Source of the DNA: Phycisphaerae bacterium
GTDB lineage: Bacteria; Planctomycetota; Phycisphaerae; Phycisphaerales; SM1A02
NCBI GenBank assembly: GCA_002702575.1
Contig: PAAJ01000006.1
Location: forward strand, 1-64,000
DNA: 64,000 nt
Direction of reading: 5' to 3'
Below, piece by piece: positions 36,910 through 46,379 of this stretch. Within the stretch, counting starts at the first letter, position 1, and each line of letters begins with the position of its first letter. The notes beneath the pieces are model-generated. The model did no database searches, had not been told where the DNA came from, and saw only the letters and a list, made by a program, of their open reading frames with translations. Both the position numbers and the translations under genes were made by a program.

Positions 36910-38123
36910 GACTGACGCATCGTACCCGAATCGGCCTGCAAATCCCCTTCTGAACCCGGTTTGACGGCTTCTGTGGCCCCCTGATGGCGCTCTGGGTGCA
37001 GGTGAATGTCACCTCGGAGGAGCATCAAGGACCCGATGAGGCTCCAGGACAGTTCGTATCCCCGGTAGATCAGCAGCATCCCGATCACCTGATTTGGAGT
37101 GGCGAAATCGGGCATGGCCAACAGCAGGATGCCCAGGCCCTCCATCACACCAATCCCCTGCCATGACATCGGAACCGCTGCCGCCAGGAAAAGGATCGGC
37201 ATCACGGTCAGGATGACGGCGGGATCATGAGTGATCCCAAGTGAAACACCCGCGAGCGTGGCTGCCGACGCCAGGAGAATCTGAACGACGACTGAAATCA
37301 GCGTGGCCAAGGTGACGGATCGCTTGTGAACCCCATAGGCATGTGCCGCATCCTCGATCCGTGCGATCAGCCCGCCACCGAACAGCCTCTGCAGACGTTC
37401 CAAACCAAGCCATGTTCGCAGACCCGCGTTGAAGTACATCCAGGCGAAGATCGCAATGACCGCGATCACGCCCCAGGCCCACAGTCCGATCGTGAATGCG
37501 ACGGATCCACTGGTCGCCATGACACCGGCCACTGCCGCAAGCACGATGAGCCCAAGCAGGCCCGTGATGCGGTCGAAGACGACGCTCATGACCGCAATGA
37601 CGCGATCATCGCTTTGTTTGGCGACATACCAGGCCTTGACGACGTCACCGCCTTCCGTTCCCGGAAGGCAGAAGTTGAAGAAGGCACCGACAAAAACGAG
37701 TCGCAGGGTTCGCCACCAGCTGACGGCCAGGCCACGGCATCTCATCAGAATCCACCACCGAGTGGCCTGCAGCGGATAGACCCCGGCAAGCGGGAGCAGT
37801 CCGAGCAGCAGCAGCCCGAGACTGGCCTGACCAAGGAGTGTGAAGATACCCGGCCGGTACCAGGCCACCGGAACGTCGGCAACCGAGACCGGGGCGCCGA
37901 ACAGAAGACAACTGATCACGTCAGGATCTTCTTGGGTCGGCAAGACGCCAGTGACCTCATAGACTCTCGGTTGTTCCAGGACGACGCCATCCAGTCCGGG
38001 CTCACCGGCCGGGATTTGGATGGAATCACTCCAGTCGATCGCCCAGAGAACGATTGCCACACCGGCAATGATCAGAAACAGACGGAGTACTCGAAGGATA
38101 TTCCTCGACATCAGCAGAGGCAT
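36906..38123 (-). CDS. LPG-synthase-TM-type integral membrane protein (candidate lipid-carrier translocase)
   Basis: 405 aa with about eight membrane segments. Its first cytoplasmic-facing helix is preceded by a short extracytoplasmic stretch (about 35-90). The core FVGAFFNFCLPGTEGGDVVKAWY and SVVFDRITGLLGL identifies the lysylphosphatidylglycerol synthase TM / AglD C-terminal family. It heads the arn operon and is joined to arnB by a 4-base overlap. Since arnE, arnF and arnT are absent here, it may flip the undecaprenyl-linked sugar (inference). Members of this family also occur in other glycolipid loci, so a different role is possible. Confidence 0.8.
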   Translation of the reverse strand: MPLLMSRNILRVLRLFLIIAGVAIVLWAIDWSDSIQIPAGEPGLDGVVLEQPRVYEVTGVLPTQEDPDVISCLLFGAPVSVADVPVAWYRPGIFTLLGQASLGLLLLGLLPLAGVYPLQATRWWILMRCRGLAVSWWRTLRLVFVGAFFNFCLPGTEGGDVVKAWYVAKQSDDRVIAVMSVVFDRITGLLGLIVLAAVAGVMATSGSVAFTIGLWAWGVIAVIAIFAWMYFNAGLRTWLGLERLQRLFGGGLIARIEDAAHAYGVHKRSVTLATLISVVVQILLASAATLAGVSLGITHDPAVILTVMPILFLAAAVPMSWQGIGVMEGLGILLLAMPDFATPNQVIGMLLIYRGYELSWSLIGSLMLLRGDIHLHPERHQGATEAVKPGSEGDLQADSGTMRQS

Positions 38124-38195
38124 GGTAGGTCCATGTCACAGGGATCTGCATCAGATCGGCCCTGGCCATGTCATGAGACCATGATTTGATCCGAA

Positions 38196-40502
38196 TCAGG
38201 GTGCTGGATCGACATCCGCCTTGCGGGTTTCCGCATCCATCATCCGTTCGATCTCCTGATACAGATAGTCGAAGGCTGCCAGATCTTCGGCAGGAACCGT
38301 GGCACGCCTGCGGTCGAGATCCATGAGAAGCATCGGAAGCTGATCCGGCGGGAACTGCTTCAGCTGATCCAATGCCATCTGAACCTTGGCCACCTCTTCG
38401 GGTGTGAGGCTGGACAGTTCGACGGGCTCACGCTCCGGACGGACCTCCTCGGAACCATCCGATTCCCAGACCTCGATACCTTCCAGTGCCAGGTTGCCCT
38501 TGGAACGAATCTGGGCATTGGACATGGCGACGGTCTCACCGATGGCCTCCGCACGCCCACCCAGATGTTTCGCAAGGAACTCCTCGGTAATCGCATTGAA
38601 TGCCATCATGTTTTCAGGACGATTCATTCCATGGCCTTCATCCGGGAACACGATGTAGGTCACCGGCAGATCTCGAGACTGCATGGCCTCGACAATCTGA
38701 TCGCTTTCGGAAATCTTCACACGAGGATCGTTGGCACCCTGCGCGATGATGAGTGGTCGCTGGATACGGTCGACATGCATCAGCGGGGAGATGCTGTCCA
38801 GATACTCCGGATCATCCAGGCTTCCCACCCTGGTTTCAAACATGCTGATGATCGGCTCCCAGTAAGGAGGAATCGTCTTCATGAGCGTGCCGACGTGTGA
38901 GGGGCCGACGATATCGACGCCGGCAGCGAACAGCTCAGGATCTCGTGTCAGACCGGCAAGCGTTGCGTAGCCGCCATATGAGCCGCCCATGATGGCGATC
39001 TGATCCTTCTGGGCGATGTCGTTGTCGATTGCCCATTGGGTCGCATCGACGAGATCGTCCTGCATCTTTCCATACCATTCGCGGTTGCCGGCATTCGTGA
39101 ATGCCTTGCCGAAGCCCGTGGAACCACGGAAGTTCGGACTCAGTACGGCATATCCACGATTGGCCAGCCACTGATGCATCGGGTTGTAGCCCCACCGATC
39201 ACGTGCCCATGGACCGCCATGCACCAGCAGCACCATCGGCGTGGCCTCATCCGCCCCGAGAGGTCTCGTGAGATAGGAAGGCATGATCAAACCGTCTCGG
39301 GTCTTGATTTCCACCGGCTGCATGCTGGCAAGTTCATAGTCCTCAAGCTCAGGGCGATGTGAAAAGAGATACGTGCCCTTCTGATCATCACGATTCCAGA
39401 TCCAGAAGCGAACCGGGCCGTCATCCTGCATGAACCTGAGGGTCCATGTTCGATCATCCAGAGTGCGACTCGCAATGGACATGTCCCCGTCATCGATCTT
39501 GCGAATCGTCTCCAGCTCAGCGGCCATCGCCGGATCAAGCGGAATCCATTCCGATCGAAGGTATTCGACCATCGCGACTTCAGGTTCATGGGTGGTCGGG
39601 TTCATGACCACACCGCTCACGTTTGCCGTTTCCGACTCATGAATCACCCGTGGGGCATCTGCGCCACCGGGGACCGCGGAGATCTCGACCAGAGCAGCCT
39701 TGTCACGGCCACGGGAATCCAACGCATAGATCTTGTCACCTGCAGCATTGAAACCCATGGGCTGGGTAGTCAGGGCGTCTTCCATGTCGACCTTCAAGAA
39801 GTCGTTCCATTCCCCGTCATGTTTCATTTGGTAGAGCGCACCACCATCGGAGGTCATCTCGACTCGTGCTCGTGGGTTCCAGTCATGGTCGAACATGTAG
39901 GCCGCGTATTCACCTTCATTTTCCTGAAGCAGAGTACGCTCGCCGGTTCTCGTGTTGATGATGTAGTAGTCGTGAACTCTGGGATCTCGGTCGTTGATGG
40001 CGACCAGAATCTCGTCTGGACGTTCGTGGGAACGCTCTGCGACACGGGCATTGACATTGTCGAATGGCGTGAGGTCCTTGACGGCGAGGTCATGGATGCC
40101 GACGGCGTAGACATGCGTGTTTTCATCGCCTTTGTCATCGCGACCGAAGAGGATCTGGTCGTTGTTCCATGACCAGGAGAAGCCGCCCAATGGACGGTCG
40201 GAAAACTCGGTGATCGGCCTTGGCGCATCCTCGCCAACGGGCGTGACCCAGATGTTGAGAACACCCTCATGCGGTGCCAGGTAGGCAATGTGCTTTCCAT
40301 CCGGACTCATCTGCACACTGGCACGTTCAGGATTTCCGAACAGCACTTCCCGTGGAATCAGCGGCTGATCATGGGCCTCAACAGTGGTTTCCTTCGCTGC
40401 AGCAGGCTTTGAATCCGCGTGATGATCGAATCCATGGACGGTTGCCGAGAGTGTCAGCAATGCTGCAACAGGAAGACGGGTGAATGCTGGTTTGTGAAAC
40501 AC
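38196..40502 (-). CDS. secreted S9 prolyl oligopeptidase family peptidase
   Basis: 768 aa from the GTG at 40502, with GAGGAG 6 nt upstream; the frame extends to 40574 without such a site. A signal peptide (FTRLPVAALLTLSATVHG) is followed by a beta-propeller (about 45-405) and an alpha/beta hydrolase domain with S508 (GGSYGGYA), D592 (GANDPRV) and H624 (DEGHG). It would cleave peptides outside the cytoplasm, with acylaminoacyl-peptidase or dipeptidyl-peptidase-like specificity. About 90 extra C-terminal residues are rich in Glu and Pro. Confidence 0.92.
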   Translation of the reverse strand: MFHKPAFTRLPVAALLTLSATVHGFDHHADSKPAAAKETTVEAHDQPLIPREVLFGNPERASVQMSPDGKHIAYLAPHEGVLNIWVTPVGEDAPRPITEFSDRPLGGFSWSWNNDQILFGRDDKGDENTHVYAVGIHDLAVKDLTPFDNVNARVAERSHERPDEILVAINDRDPRVHDYYIINTRTGERTLLQENEGEYAAYMFDHDWNPRARVEMTSDGGALYQMKHDGEWNDFLKVDMEDALTTQPMGFNAAGDKIYALDSRGRDKAALVEISAVPGGADAPRVIHESETANVSGVVMNPTTHEPEVAMVEYLRSEWIPLDPAMAAELETIRKIDDGDMSIASRTLDDRTWTLRFMQDDGPVRFWIWNRDDQKGTYLFSHRPELEDYELASMQPVEIKTRDGLIMPSYLTRPLGADEATPMVLLVHGGPWARDRWGYNPMHQWLANRGYAVLSPNFRGSTGFGKAFTNAGNREWYGKMQDDLVDATQWAIDNDIAQKDQIAIMGGSYGGYATLAGLTRDPELFAAGVDIVGPSHVGTLMKTIPPYWEPIISMFETRVGSLDDPEYLDSISPLMHVDRIQRPLIIAQGANDPRVKISESDQIVEAMQSRDLPVTYIVFPDEGHGMNRPENMMAFNAITEEFLAKHLGGRAEAIGETVAMSNAQIRSKGNLALEGIEVWESDGSEEVRPEREPVELSSLTPEEVAKVQMALDQLKQFPPDQLPMLLMDLDRRRATVPAEDLAAFDYLYQEIERMMDAETRKADVDPAP

Positions 40503-40634
40503 GATGAACTCCTCTTGATTCGAGCTGAACAGTATGACAGATTCAAGACGAAACGACAGCCTCGAACGGTCCATGACGGATCTTCCAGGAAGCCACGTTG
40601 CAATGCATGCGTGGAATCGCTCAGGGCACGCTGA

Positions 40635-41723
40635 TCAGTCGAATATGAGCAGGAGCCATGCGGCAAAGACCAGAAGGTGAATGAACCCCTGCATCATGTT
40701 GGTCCGGCCACCCTGGAAATTGATCACGCACAAGGCCAACGTCAGGCAAAGCAGAATCGTGTCAACCAGATCCAGTCCCAGTTGAACGGGTTCGCCCGTA
40801 ATGAGTCCAATGGCCAGGACGGCAGGAATCGTCAGACCGATCGTGGCCAGTCCGGAGCCAAGACTGATGTTCATCACACGCTGAATCTTGTTTGCTCGAG
40901 CTGCGGCCAGGGCGGCCAGTCCCTCCGGAGACAGGACCAGAATGGCAACCACGATGCCGCCCAACGCCTGGGGCAGACCCGATTCATCAAGTCCGTACTG
41001 AAGAACGACTGCGATTTTCTTGGCCAGCAGAACAATTGGAATCATGGTGAGGAGCAGCATGATTCCGTGATACGCGGCACTGCCTTGAAGGCCCCCATGA
41101 GACTCTTCCTCTGGCTCTTCATGAACGAAGTATTCACGATGTGATGAGGCCTGCAATCCGAGAAACACTCCATATACGCCGAATGCGGCAACCGTCAGAA
41201 AGACGGCCAGCAGGGTCGAGTGGGAGGCGTCCCGTGTCGATGTGGTCCAGGTTGGAAGAATGAGACCGAGTACGGAGAGGACCAGAAGCAAGGAGATGTA
41301 TGACCCTGCGCTGCGCAGATTGAAATACTGCTCTCGATGAAAGATGCCTCCGATGAGCAGGCACGCGCCGATCAGACCGTTCAGGACCAGCATCAGCACG
41401 GCGAACATCGTGTCTCTTGCCAGGGTCGGGTTGTCCGACCCGACGATCATGACCGAAGCGATCATCGCCACCTCGATGCAGATGACTGACAGGGTCAGGA
41501 TCAATGTTCCGTAGGGCTCGCCGAACTTGTGAGCCAGCCACTCGGCATGATGGACCACTGAGAATGACGACATGAGGATGATGATGAACAACCAGCCGAA
41601 AACAACGCCCCCTCGGGAGGGATTGAAGGGTTCGGCAAGCAGGGTGTCGCCCATCACCATGAAGATGGCAAGTGTGATGACCGAGAGGATCAGGGCATAT
41701 TCATGTTTCAGGAAATTGACCAT
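40635..41723 (-). CDS. chaA: sodium-calcium/proton antiporter, ChaA type
   Basis: 362 aa with about eleven membrane segments. HHAEWLAHKFGEPYGTLILTLSVICIEVAMI and LNGLIGACLLIGGIFHREQYFNL are ChaA hallmarks, and a second repeat has VAILVLSPEGLAAL. It would export calcium or sodium in exchange for protons. An acidic, His-containing loop lies in the middle (VHEEPEEESHGG). AAGGA lies 7 nt before the ATG. It follows the beta-propeller gene with a 27-bp gap. Confidence 0.92.
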   Translation of the reverse strand: MVNFLKHEYALILSVITLAIFMVMGDTLLAEPFNPSRGGVVFGWLFIIILMSSFSVVHHAEWLAHKFGEPYGTLILTLSVICIEVAMIASVMIVGSDNPTLARDTMFAVLMLVLNGLIGACLLIGGIFHREQYFNLRSAGSYISLLLVLSVLGLILPTWTTSTRDASHSTLLAVFLTVAAFGVYGVFLGLQASSHREYFVHEEPEEESHGGLQGSAAYHGIMLLLTMIPIVLLAKKIAVVLQYGLDESGLPQALGGIVVAILVLSPEGLAALAAARANKIQRVMNISLGSGLATIGLTIPAVLAIGLITGEPVQLGLDLVDTILLCLTLALCVINFQGGRTNMMQGFIHLLVFAAWLLLIFD

Positions 41724-41750
41724 GTGTCAATCCTTATGTCGAGGCTGAAA

Positions 41751-42893
41751 TCAGTGAGGTTCCGCTGATGGCGGTGCTTCCTTTGGAGTGAAGAAGAAAA
41801 TCTCCGGGTCATCAGGAAACTCGGTGATGAACAACTGGCTGGTTCCATCGGCACGCTGGCTCGTCCAGATCATCATCTTCGAGTCCGCATCAAATGCGGG
41901 AAAGCCGTCGAAGCCAGACGCATTGGTCACTCGAGCGGTACGAGTTCCATACCGTGCAGGACGATCCGTCGGTGGTGATCCGGCATCCGCATCGGCGATG
42001 TAGATCTCATGGCTGTCATCCGCTGCCTCGCTCGACGAGTACACGAGGTACCGTCCACTCGAATGCCAGAACGGCGCCCAATTGACACGACCGTTGTCGG
42101 TGATCTGGAACTCGCGTTCAATGCCGGTGATGGTTCCCGCTTCGTTGAATGCAAGATCCGATACGAAGATCTGAAGAGCGTCGTCTCCGTTTCGATCGGA
42201 TCGGTAGCAGATCCTCTTCCCATCCGGTGAGAAGAAGGAGTCGCCGTCATAACCTGGTGATGACAACACTCTGTGACGTTCGCCGGTTTCGAGATCCTTC
42301 ACGAAGATGTCCCCGTCACCCGATTCCATCGACATGTAGAGCAGATGTCGACCATCGGGGCTGATGGAACACTCCGCCTGATAGGCCTCCTCATCACCTT
42401 CGAGGTATCTCAGGGCGGCGGGCAGATCGCCATCCGTTCTGGTCTCGACAATTCGCATTTCCGAAGGAACGTCCCTACGGTCGTATCGCTTGTCACGCTG
42501 ATACCCCGAAGTGTCGCTGCCACCGGGAGGTTCGATCGTCGTTGCGAAGATCACCCGATCTTCGAACAGTGGATGAAACGAACCACAGGTGTTTGCGGAT
42601 GCCTCCGGACTCAGTCGTCGGATGTTGTCCAGCGACCATCGAGGCGCCTCTTCGCGCTGCACCAGATCAGCCAGATACATGCTGTAATGAGATTCGGGCG
42701 ACTCCCCCTCCGGAGGCGTCGGAACCGCCTGAAAGACGACCTGCCTGCCGGTCGGTGATATGGAGGACTCCCCTGTCTTCACGAACTGATCCGGTCGCGT
42801 CAGCATCACCACATCCTCAAATGGAAAGGATGCGTTTGACTGTTCAGGTGAAGTCAGGCTGATCGTGATTATGAATGGAACGATCCCGATCAT
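41751..42893 (-). CDS. secreted TolB-like beta-propeller protein
   Basis: 380 aa. A short hydrophobic N-terminus (IGIVPFIITISLTS) suggests export. The rest contains repeated WD40-like/PD40 blades, such as ECSISPDGRHLLYMSMESGDGDIFV, FFSPDGKRICYRSDRNGDDALQIFV and RYLVYSSSEAADDSHEIYI. It has no catalytic domain, so binding or scaffolding is the likely role. It resembles the propeller half of S9 peptidases such as the one at 38196. It sits between PhoD-like phosphatase and chaA on the same strand. Confidence 0.75.
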   Translation of the reverse strand: MIGIVPFIITISLTSPEQSNASFPFEDVVMLTRPDQFVKTGESSISPTGRQVVFQAVPTPPEGESPESHYSMYLADLVQREEAPRWSLDNIRRLSPEASANTCGSFHPLFEDRVIFATTIEPPGGSDTSGYQRDKRYDRRDVPSEMRIVETRTDGDLPAALRYLEGDEEAYQAECSISPDGRHLLYMSMESGDGDIFVKDLETGERHRVLSSPGYDGDSFFSPDGKRICYRSDRNGDDALQIFVSDLAFNEAGTITGIEREFQITDNGRVNWAPFWHSSGRYLVYSSSEAADDSHEIYIADADAGSPPTDRPARYGTRTARVTNASGFDGFPAFDADSKMMIWTSQRADGTSQLFITEFPDDPEIFFFTPKEAPPSAEPH

Positions 42894-42952
42894 GGTCCTC
42901 GTGTCTCCTGATGCGAACCGAACAGGCGGACTGGAGGATCATGCTAACGAGA

Positions 42953-45655
42953 TCATCGGGAAACTGGCGCGTAGTGGAATTCGGGTATCCGAACCATGCC
43001 ATCAACGGGCCCGATACCTGAGGAAAGAACCGTCCAGTTCGAACCATCCTGTGAAATTTCCAGCGTGCAGGGATGATCAATCGCATCACCTGCGACAGGA
43101 CCGCCTCCCAAAGGCAGCCTTTGAACGAGTATCACGTCACCCGTCTCCCCATGACGAAGCCGTACAAGCGGCTCCATGGATGGATCACAGGCAACGTTCG
43201 CCAAGGGCCCCCCATTGACTCCGTAGTTGTCGGCGAGGTCGAAGGCAATCGGCCAACCTGGATATTGAGCCTGGTCCGGAGCACCGGGTGCCGTCCATCT
43301 TGGCCAGCATTCCATGACGATCCGTCTGTCCGGCTTCTGAAATCGAATCAGTCCCCAACCGGGCATGCGCTCATGAAGATTTCTGGGTTCATGACCATTC
43401 TGGACCGGATTGGCGACCGCGTGAACGGTCATCTTGTTGCCGAAGCCGTCTTCGTACTGACCGGTGTAGGGCGGTTGTCCCGACTGATGATTGCCACCGG
43501 GTGATGGTGGGAACCAGCGACGTGGCCAGGTGTTGGAAATCGCGGGGACACAGAACGCCCAGCCTGCATCATCATGGGCATCGATTCCATACTGGATCGT
43601 GGACCCCAGATGCTGATCACCACAGACATGGATGGCACCCCCTGTTCTCATCGCACGCAACGCACGATCTCGTCCGGATTGCGGCCATCCATTGGAATCT
43701 CCATCGGCGATGATGCGATAGCCCTTCGGGTAGTCGCCCGGTTTCGGTACAGGCAAACCGGGAATGACGCCTCCGGAGTTCGCGCCTTCTGGCAAGGTCG
43801 CTACGTTGCAGAACAGCGTCTGCGACAGCACCGCCTTGGCCCAGTCGTCCTCATCCCAGTCCACAGCCCATGCCTCGAGGAAGGCTTCCTGTCTCGGACC
43901 GAGCAACTCGGCATGATCGACGTCAGCCTGTGTGACGGGATCAAAGCCCTCGGCCTGAGACCATCCATTCCTGAAACGACCCTCGGGAACGGCAACGGAT
44001 GGTGAGGACTTGAACATGCGATCAGCGATGATCGCAAAGGAGACTCCGCCCCAATCGAGTTCCGTGAAGTAGACACTGATCCCCTGTTGGATCGGCGCAG
44101 GATCCACCGGGTCGGGGAGATGACCGACCTGGGTACGGTGAACAGCGTTGACGACCCGTGGCGGCATCTTGTAGCCGCCACTGTCCTGAGCACTCAGTGA
44201 TTCGGTCTTCTCCGCTCTCTTGCCACCGGCACCCCAGATGTTTCCGTGATAGACATCATGGTCATCCGGGATGGTGATGACGGGCCGCACGCGACCCAGA
44301 TCTCGAAAAGACCAGCTGAAGCGGTACCACTTGTAGAGATAGTCCAGAAGGGTCTTTTCGACGGAGCGGGCGTCGACCGGAGTGAGGTCACCCTCGTAGA
44401 TCTGGTCGCCCGCGAAGAAGACAAGATCAGGATCGCGTGCTTCGACCCCGGCGACTGTTTCACCGTGCGGCATCCAGATGCCATCATGATTCCATTTCAA
44501 ACCACCTGTATAGACCTTCTGGCAATTCATGGCCGCCAGACGAGTCTCATCACCAACCGGGTAGGAACGAATCAGGCCTTCATACTGGTCTGACCATGGC
44601 GCGGCATCGCCCATTCGTGTTTCGTCATACGTGATTCGATACGGAGCACGACGACTTGAATCCCAATCGTCCACACGAAAGAGAATCGTCGCACTGTCCT
44701 GGTCGAGTCGACCCGTAGCAACACGCTGCCACTCCGTGCCCGTGTTGATCTCCAAAGCAGCCGTCTGCTGATCCTCTGTTCCCAACGGCGGCATCTGTAC
44801 GGTCATCTTGAGGGCACCGTCATGAACCGTATACATCGAGCTCATGATCGGACCGAAGCGACGCGAAGAGTCCGCCTGGATGCCCGCACCTTCCGCCGAG
44901 AGTTGCTCGAAGGCGAATCCACGTCCCTTGGTTGTCGGCCCTCGGTGTGAAACCAGCGCGATTCCGCCATCCAGGTAGCGCGGCGGGAGATCTCCCGCGA
45001 GCGCCTTCGAAAGCACCTCGCCGTTCTCCGGGTCCTTGGCCTCGACCATGAGGCTGCCATCCTTGAACACTGCACGAAGCAGTACCTGACGATCCGCCCG
45101 ACTTCCGAGACCCTTCCCGGTACGGGACTGTGGCTCCAGCAGAGGAAGTTGATCGAGGTCAACGGACTTGTTGATCGACCATCCACCGGGAACCTGATCA
45201 TTCGTATCGAATCGCCTGATGGATACGACGCCATCACCGTCAACGACCGCCAACAGACCGCCATCCTCGGCAGGCTGGTGATGGACTTGCGCCGTGAGTC
45301 GATGATCGATCGAATCATTTCCTGAAGCCAGGAGAAAACCAGCAAAGGCGTCCGGCCCCGCACGCTTTCCGGAATCAGCAGGTTCGATCTCCACTTCCAG
45401 TGAAAGATCGCCACGCTCCAGGTCGAGTGATCGAGTGATCCAATGCGCTGTTCGGACAGGTCTTCGATGCCTTGCCTCGATACAGATGAGTCGGCCGTCC
45501 TCGATCGCCCAGTCCTGAAGTCTGTTGGCCCACCAGTCTCGACCGATCCAAGTTCGATCAGGAGATGCCCGAAACGTGTCGGTCATGACGACGTCTGCGT
45601 TCAATGATGACGCCGATGCCAGGATCAGCAGTGAAATCAATCGATGAATCGGCAT
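42953..45655 (-). CDS. secreted PhoD-like metallophosphatase
   Basis: 900 aa from the ATG at 45655, with GGAG 7 nt upstream. A signal peptide (LISLLILASASSLNA) precedes an N-terminal beta-sandwich region (about 20-270). The catalytic part resembles PhoD alkaline phosphatase/phosphodiesterases: DLVFFAGDQIYEG, TIPDDHDVYHGN and HVCGDQHLGS are metal-binding motifs. A further C-terminal beta domain follows. It would release phosphate from esters outside the cell. It is much longer than the usual PhoD length of about 500-600 aa because of the added domains. Confidence 0.85.
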   Translation of the reverse strand: MPIHRLISLLILASASSLNADVVMTDTFRASPDRTWIGRDWWANRLQDWAIEDGRLICIEARHRRPVRTAHWITRSLDLERGDLSLEVEIEPADSGKRAGPDAFAGFLLASGNDSIDHRLTAQVHHQPAEDGGLLAVVDGDGVVSIRRFDTNDQVPGGWSINKSVDLDQLPLLEPQSRTGKGLGSRADRQVLLRAVFKDGSLMVEAKDPENGEVLSKALAGDLPPRYLDGGIALVSHRGPTTKGRGFAFEQLSAEGAGIQADSSRRFGPIMSSMYTVHDGALKMTVQMPPLGTEDQQTAALEINTGTEWQRVATGRLDQDSATILFRVDDWDSSRRAPYRITYDETRMGDAAPWSDQYEGLIRSYPVGDETRLAAMNCQKVYTGGLKWNHDGIWMPHGETVAGVEARDPDLVFFAGDQIYEGDLTPVDARSVEKTLLDYLYKWYRFSWSFRDLGRVRPVITIPDDHDVYHGNIWGAGGKRAEKTESLSAQDSGGYKMPPRVVNAVHRTQVGHLPDPVDPAPIQQGISVYFTELDWGGVSFAIIADRMFKSSPSVAVPEGRFRNGWSQAEGFDPVTQADVDHAELLGPRQEAFLEAWAVDWDEDDWAKAVLSQTLFCNVATLPEGANSGGVIPGLPVPKPGDYPKGYRIIADGDSNGWPQSGRDRALRAMRTGGAIHVCGDQHLGSTIQYGIDAHDDAGWAFCVPAISNTWPRRWFPPSPGGNHQSGQPPYTGQYEDGFGNKMTVHAVANPVQNGHEPRNLHERMPGWGLIRFQKPDRRIVMECWPRWTAPGAPDQAQYPGWPIAFDLADNYGVNGGPLANVACDPSMEPLVRLRHGETGDVILVQRLPLGGGPVAGDAIDHPCTLEISQDGSNWTVLSSGIGPVDGMVRIPEFHYAPVSR

Positions 45656-45723
45656 GTGAAATCTCCAGGCCGGAATGAATTCGCAAGGGCCCGACGGCGA
45701 CATGGACGGGTCGCAGACTGAAC

Positions 45724-45741
45724 GAACTGTACCGTCAGTTC
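45724..45741 (-). repeat. 6-bp hairpin between PhoD-like and HD hydrolase genes
   Basis: GAACTG (45724-45729) and CAGTTC (45736-45741) form a perfect short stem with a 6-nt loop. It lies 60 bp past the stop of the leftward HD hydrolase gene and upstream of the PhoD-like gene. Without a clear U-run it is at best a weak terminator or an operator. Confidence 0.3.
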
Positions 45742-45803
45742 ATGGTCAGGCGGAGGGATTCATGGCCGGATCGTCGTGGAGACTCCGAGCAAAGTGTCCG
45801 GGA

Positions 45804-46328
45804 TCAGCATTTGGAAGTTGCCGAATCCACGATGTCCACGAGCTGTGATCTCAACGTCCTGATCACGTCATGATCATCGTCTGCGGCGATTTCAATCGCC
45901 CACCTGGCGGCCAGGAGTCTTCGCTTTCCAGCCTTGTTCTGATTCACCATGGAAGCAGTGAAATTGTCGATCTGGTCAGCGAGCTTGATCGCACGACCCT
46001 GCCAGGGCCCTTTGACAAGTTGCTTCTTGTAGGCAGGTTCCCGTGTTGGCTCCGGCATCCGATGGTCCTTGCTCATCACCGCAACCCAGTCCGCGACATC
46101 GGTTCCAAGCAGGTCCGAAACATCGTCGTAGTCTGCAGGCGTATCTTCGATGACATCATGAAGAAAACCGGCAGCGACCAGTTCATCGTCTGCTCCGGCC
46201 CTGGCAAGAATCGTCGCTACGCGAGCGGGATGCTGAAAATACGGAGTGCCATCCTTGCGAACCTGGCCGTCATGCAGCTTGGCTGCGAGAGAGGCTGCAC
46301 GAACGACGATATTCCAGCTCGTTGTCAT
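45804..46328 (-). CDS. MESH1-like HD-domain hydrolase (small ppGpp hydrolase type)
   Basis: 174 aa. An HD fold is seen with H-x-HPARVATIL (metal histidine), GFLHDVIEDT and a downstream AIKLADQIDN (Asp ligand), the pattern of SpoT-hydrolase/MESH1 proteins without a synthetase domain. It probably hydrolyses (p)ppGpp or NADPH-like nucleotides. The gene is divergent from the DUF4396-like gene with a 51-bp gap. Only a few bases separate GATACT from its ATG, so a leaderless transcript is possible. Confidence 0.82.
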   Translation of the reverse strand: MTTSWNIVVRAASLAAKLHDGQVRKDGTPYFQHPARVATILARAGADDELVAAGFLHDVIEDTPADYDDVSDLLGTDVADWVAVMSKDHRMPEPTREPAYKKQLVKGPWQGRAIKLADQIDNFTASMVNQNKAGKRRLLAARWAIEIAADDDHDVIRTLRSQLVDIVDSATSKC

Positions 46329-46379
46329 GCCAAGTATCCTACAGGCTGAACATGTGTCCGGTCGACAGGAGAGATCACC

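Noticed and set aside
31810-38123. Recent horizontal transfer of the arn operon as a genomic island
   Set aside because: No tRNA, integrase, direct repeats or visible change in composition flank it. Older transfer remains possible but cannot be shown without trees.
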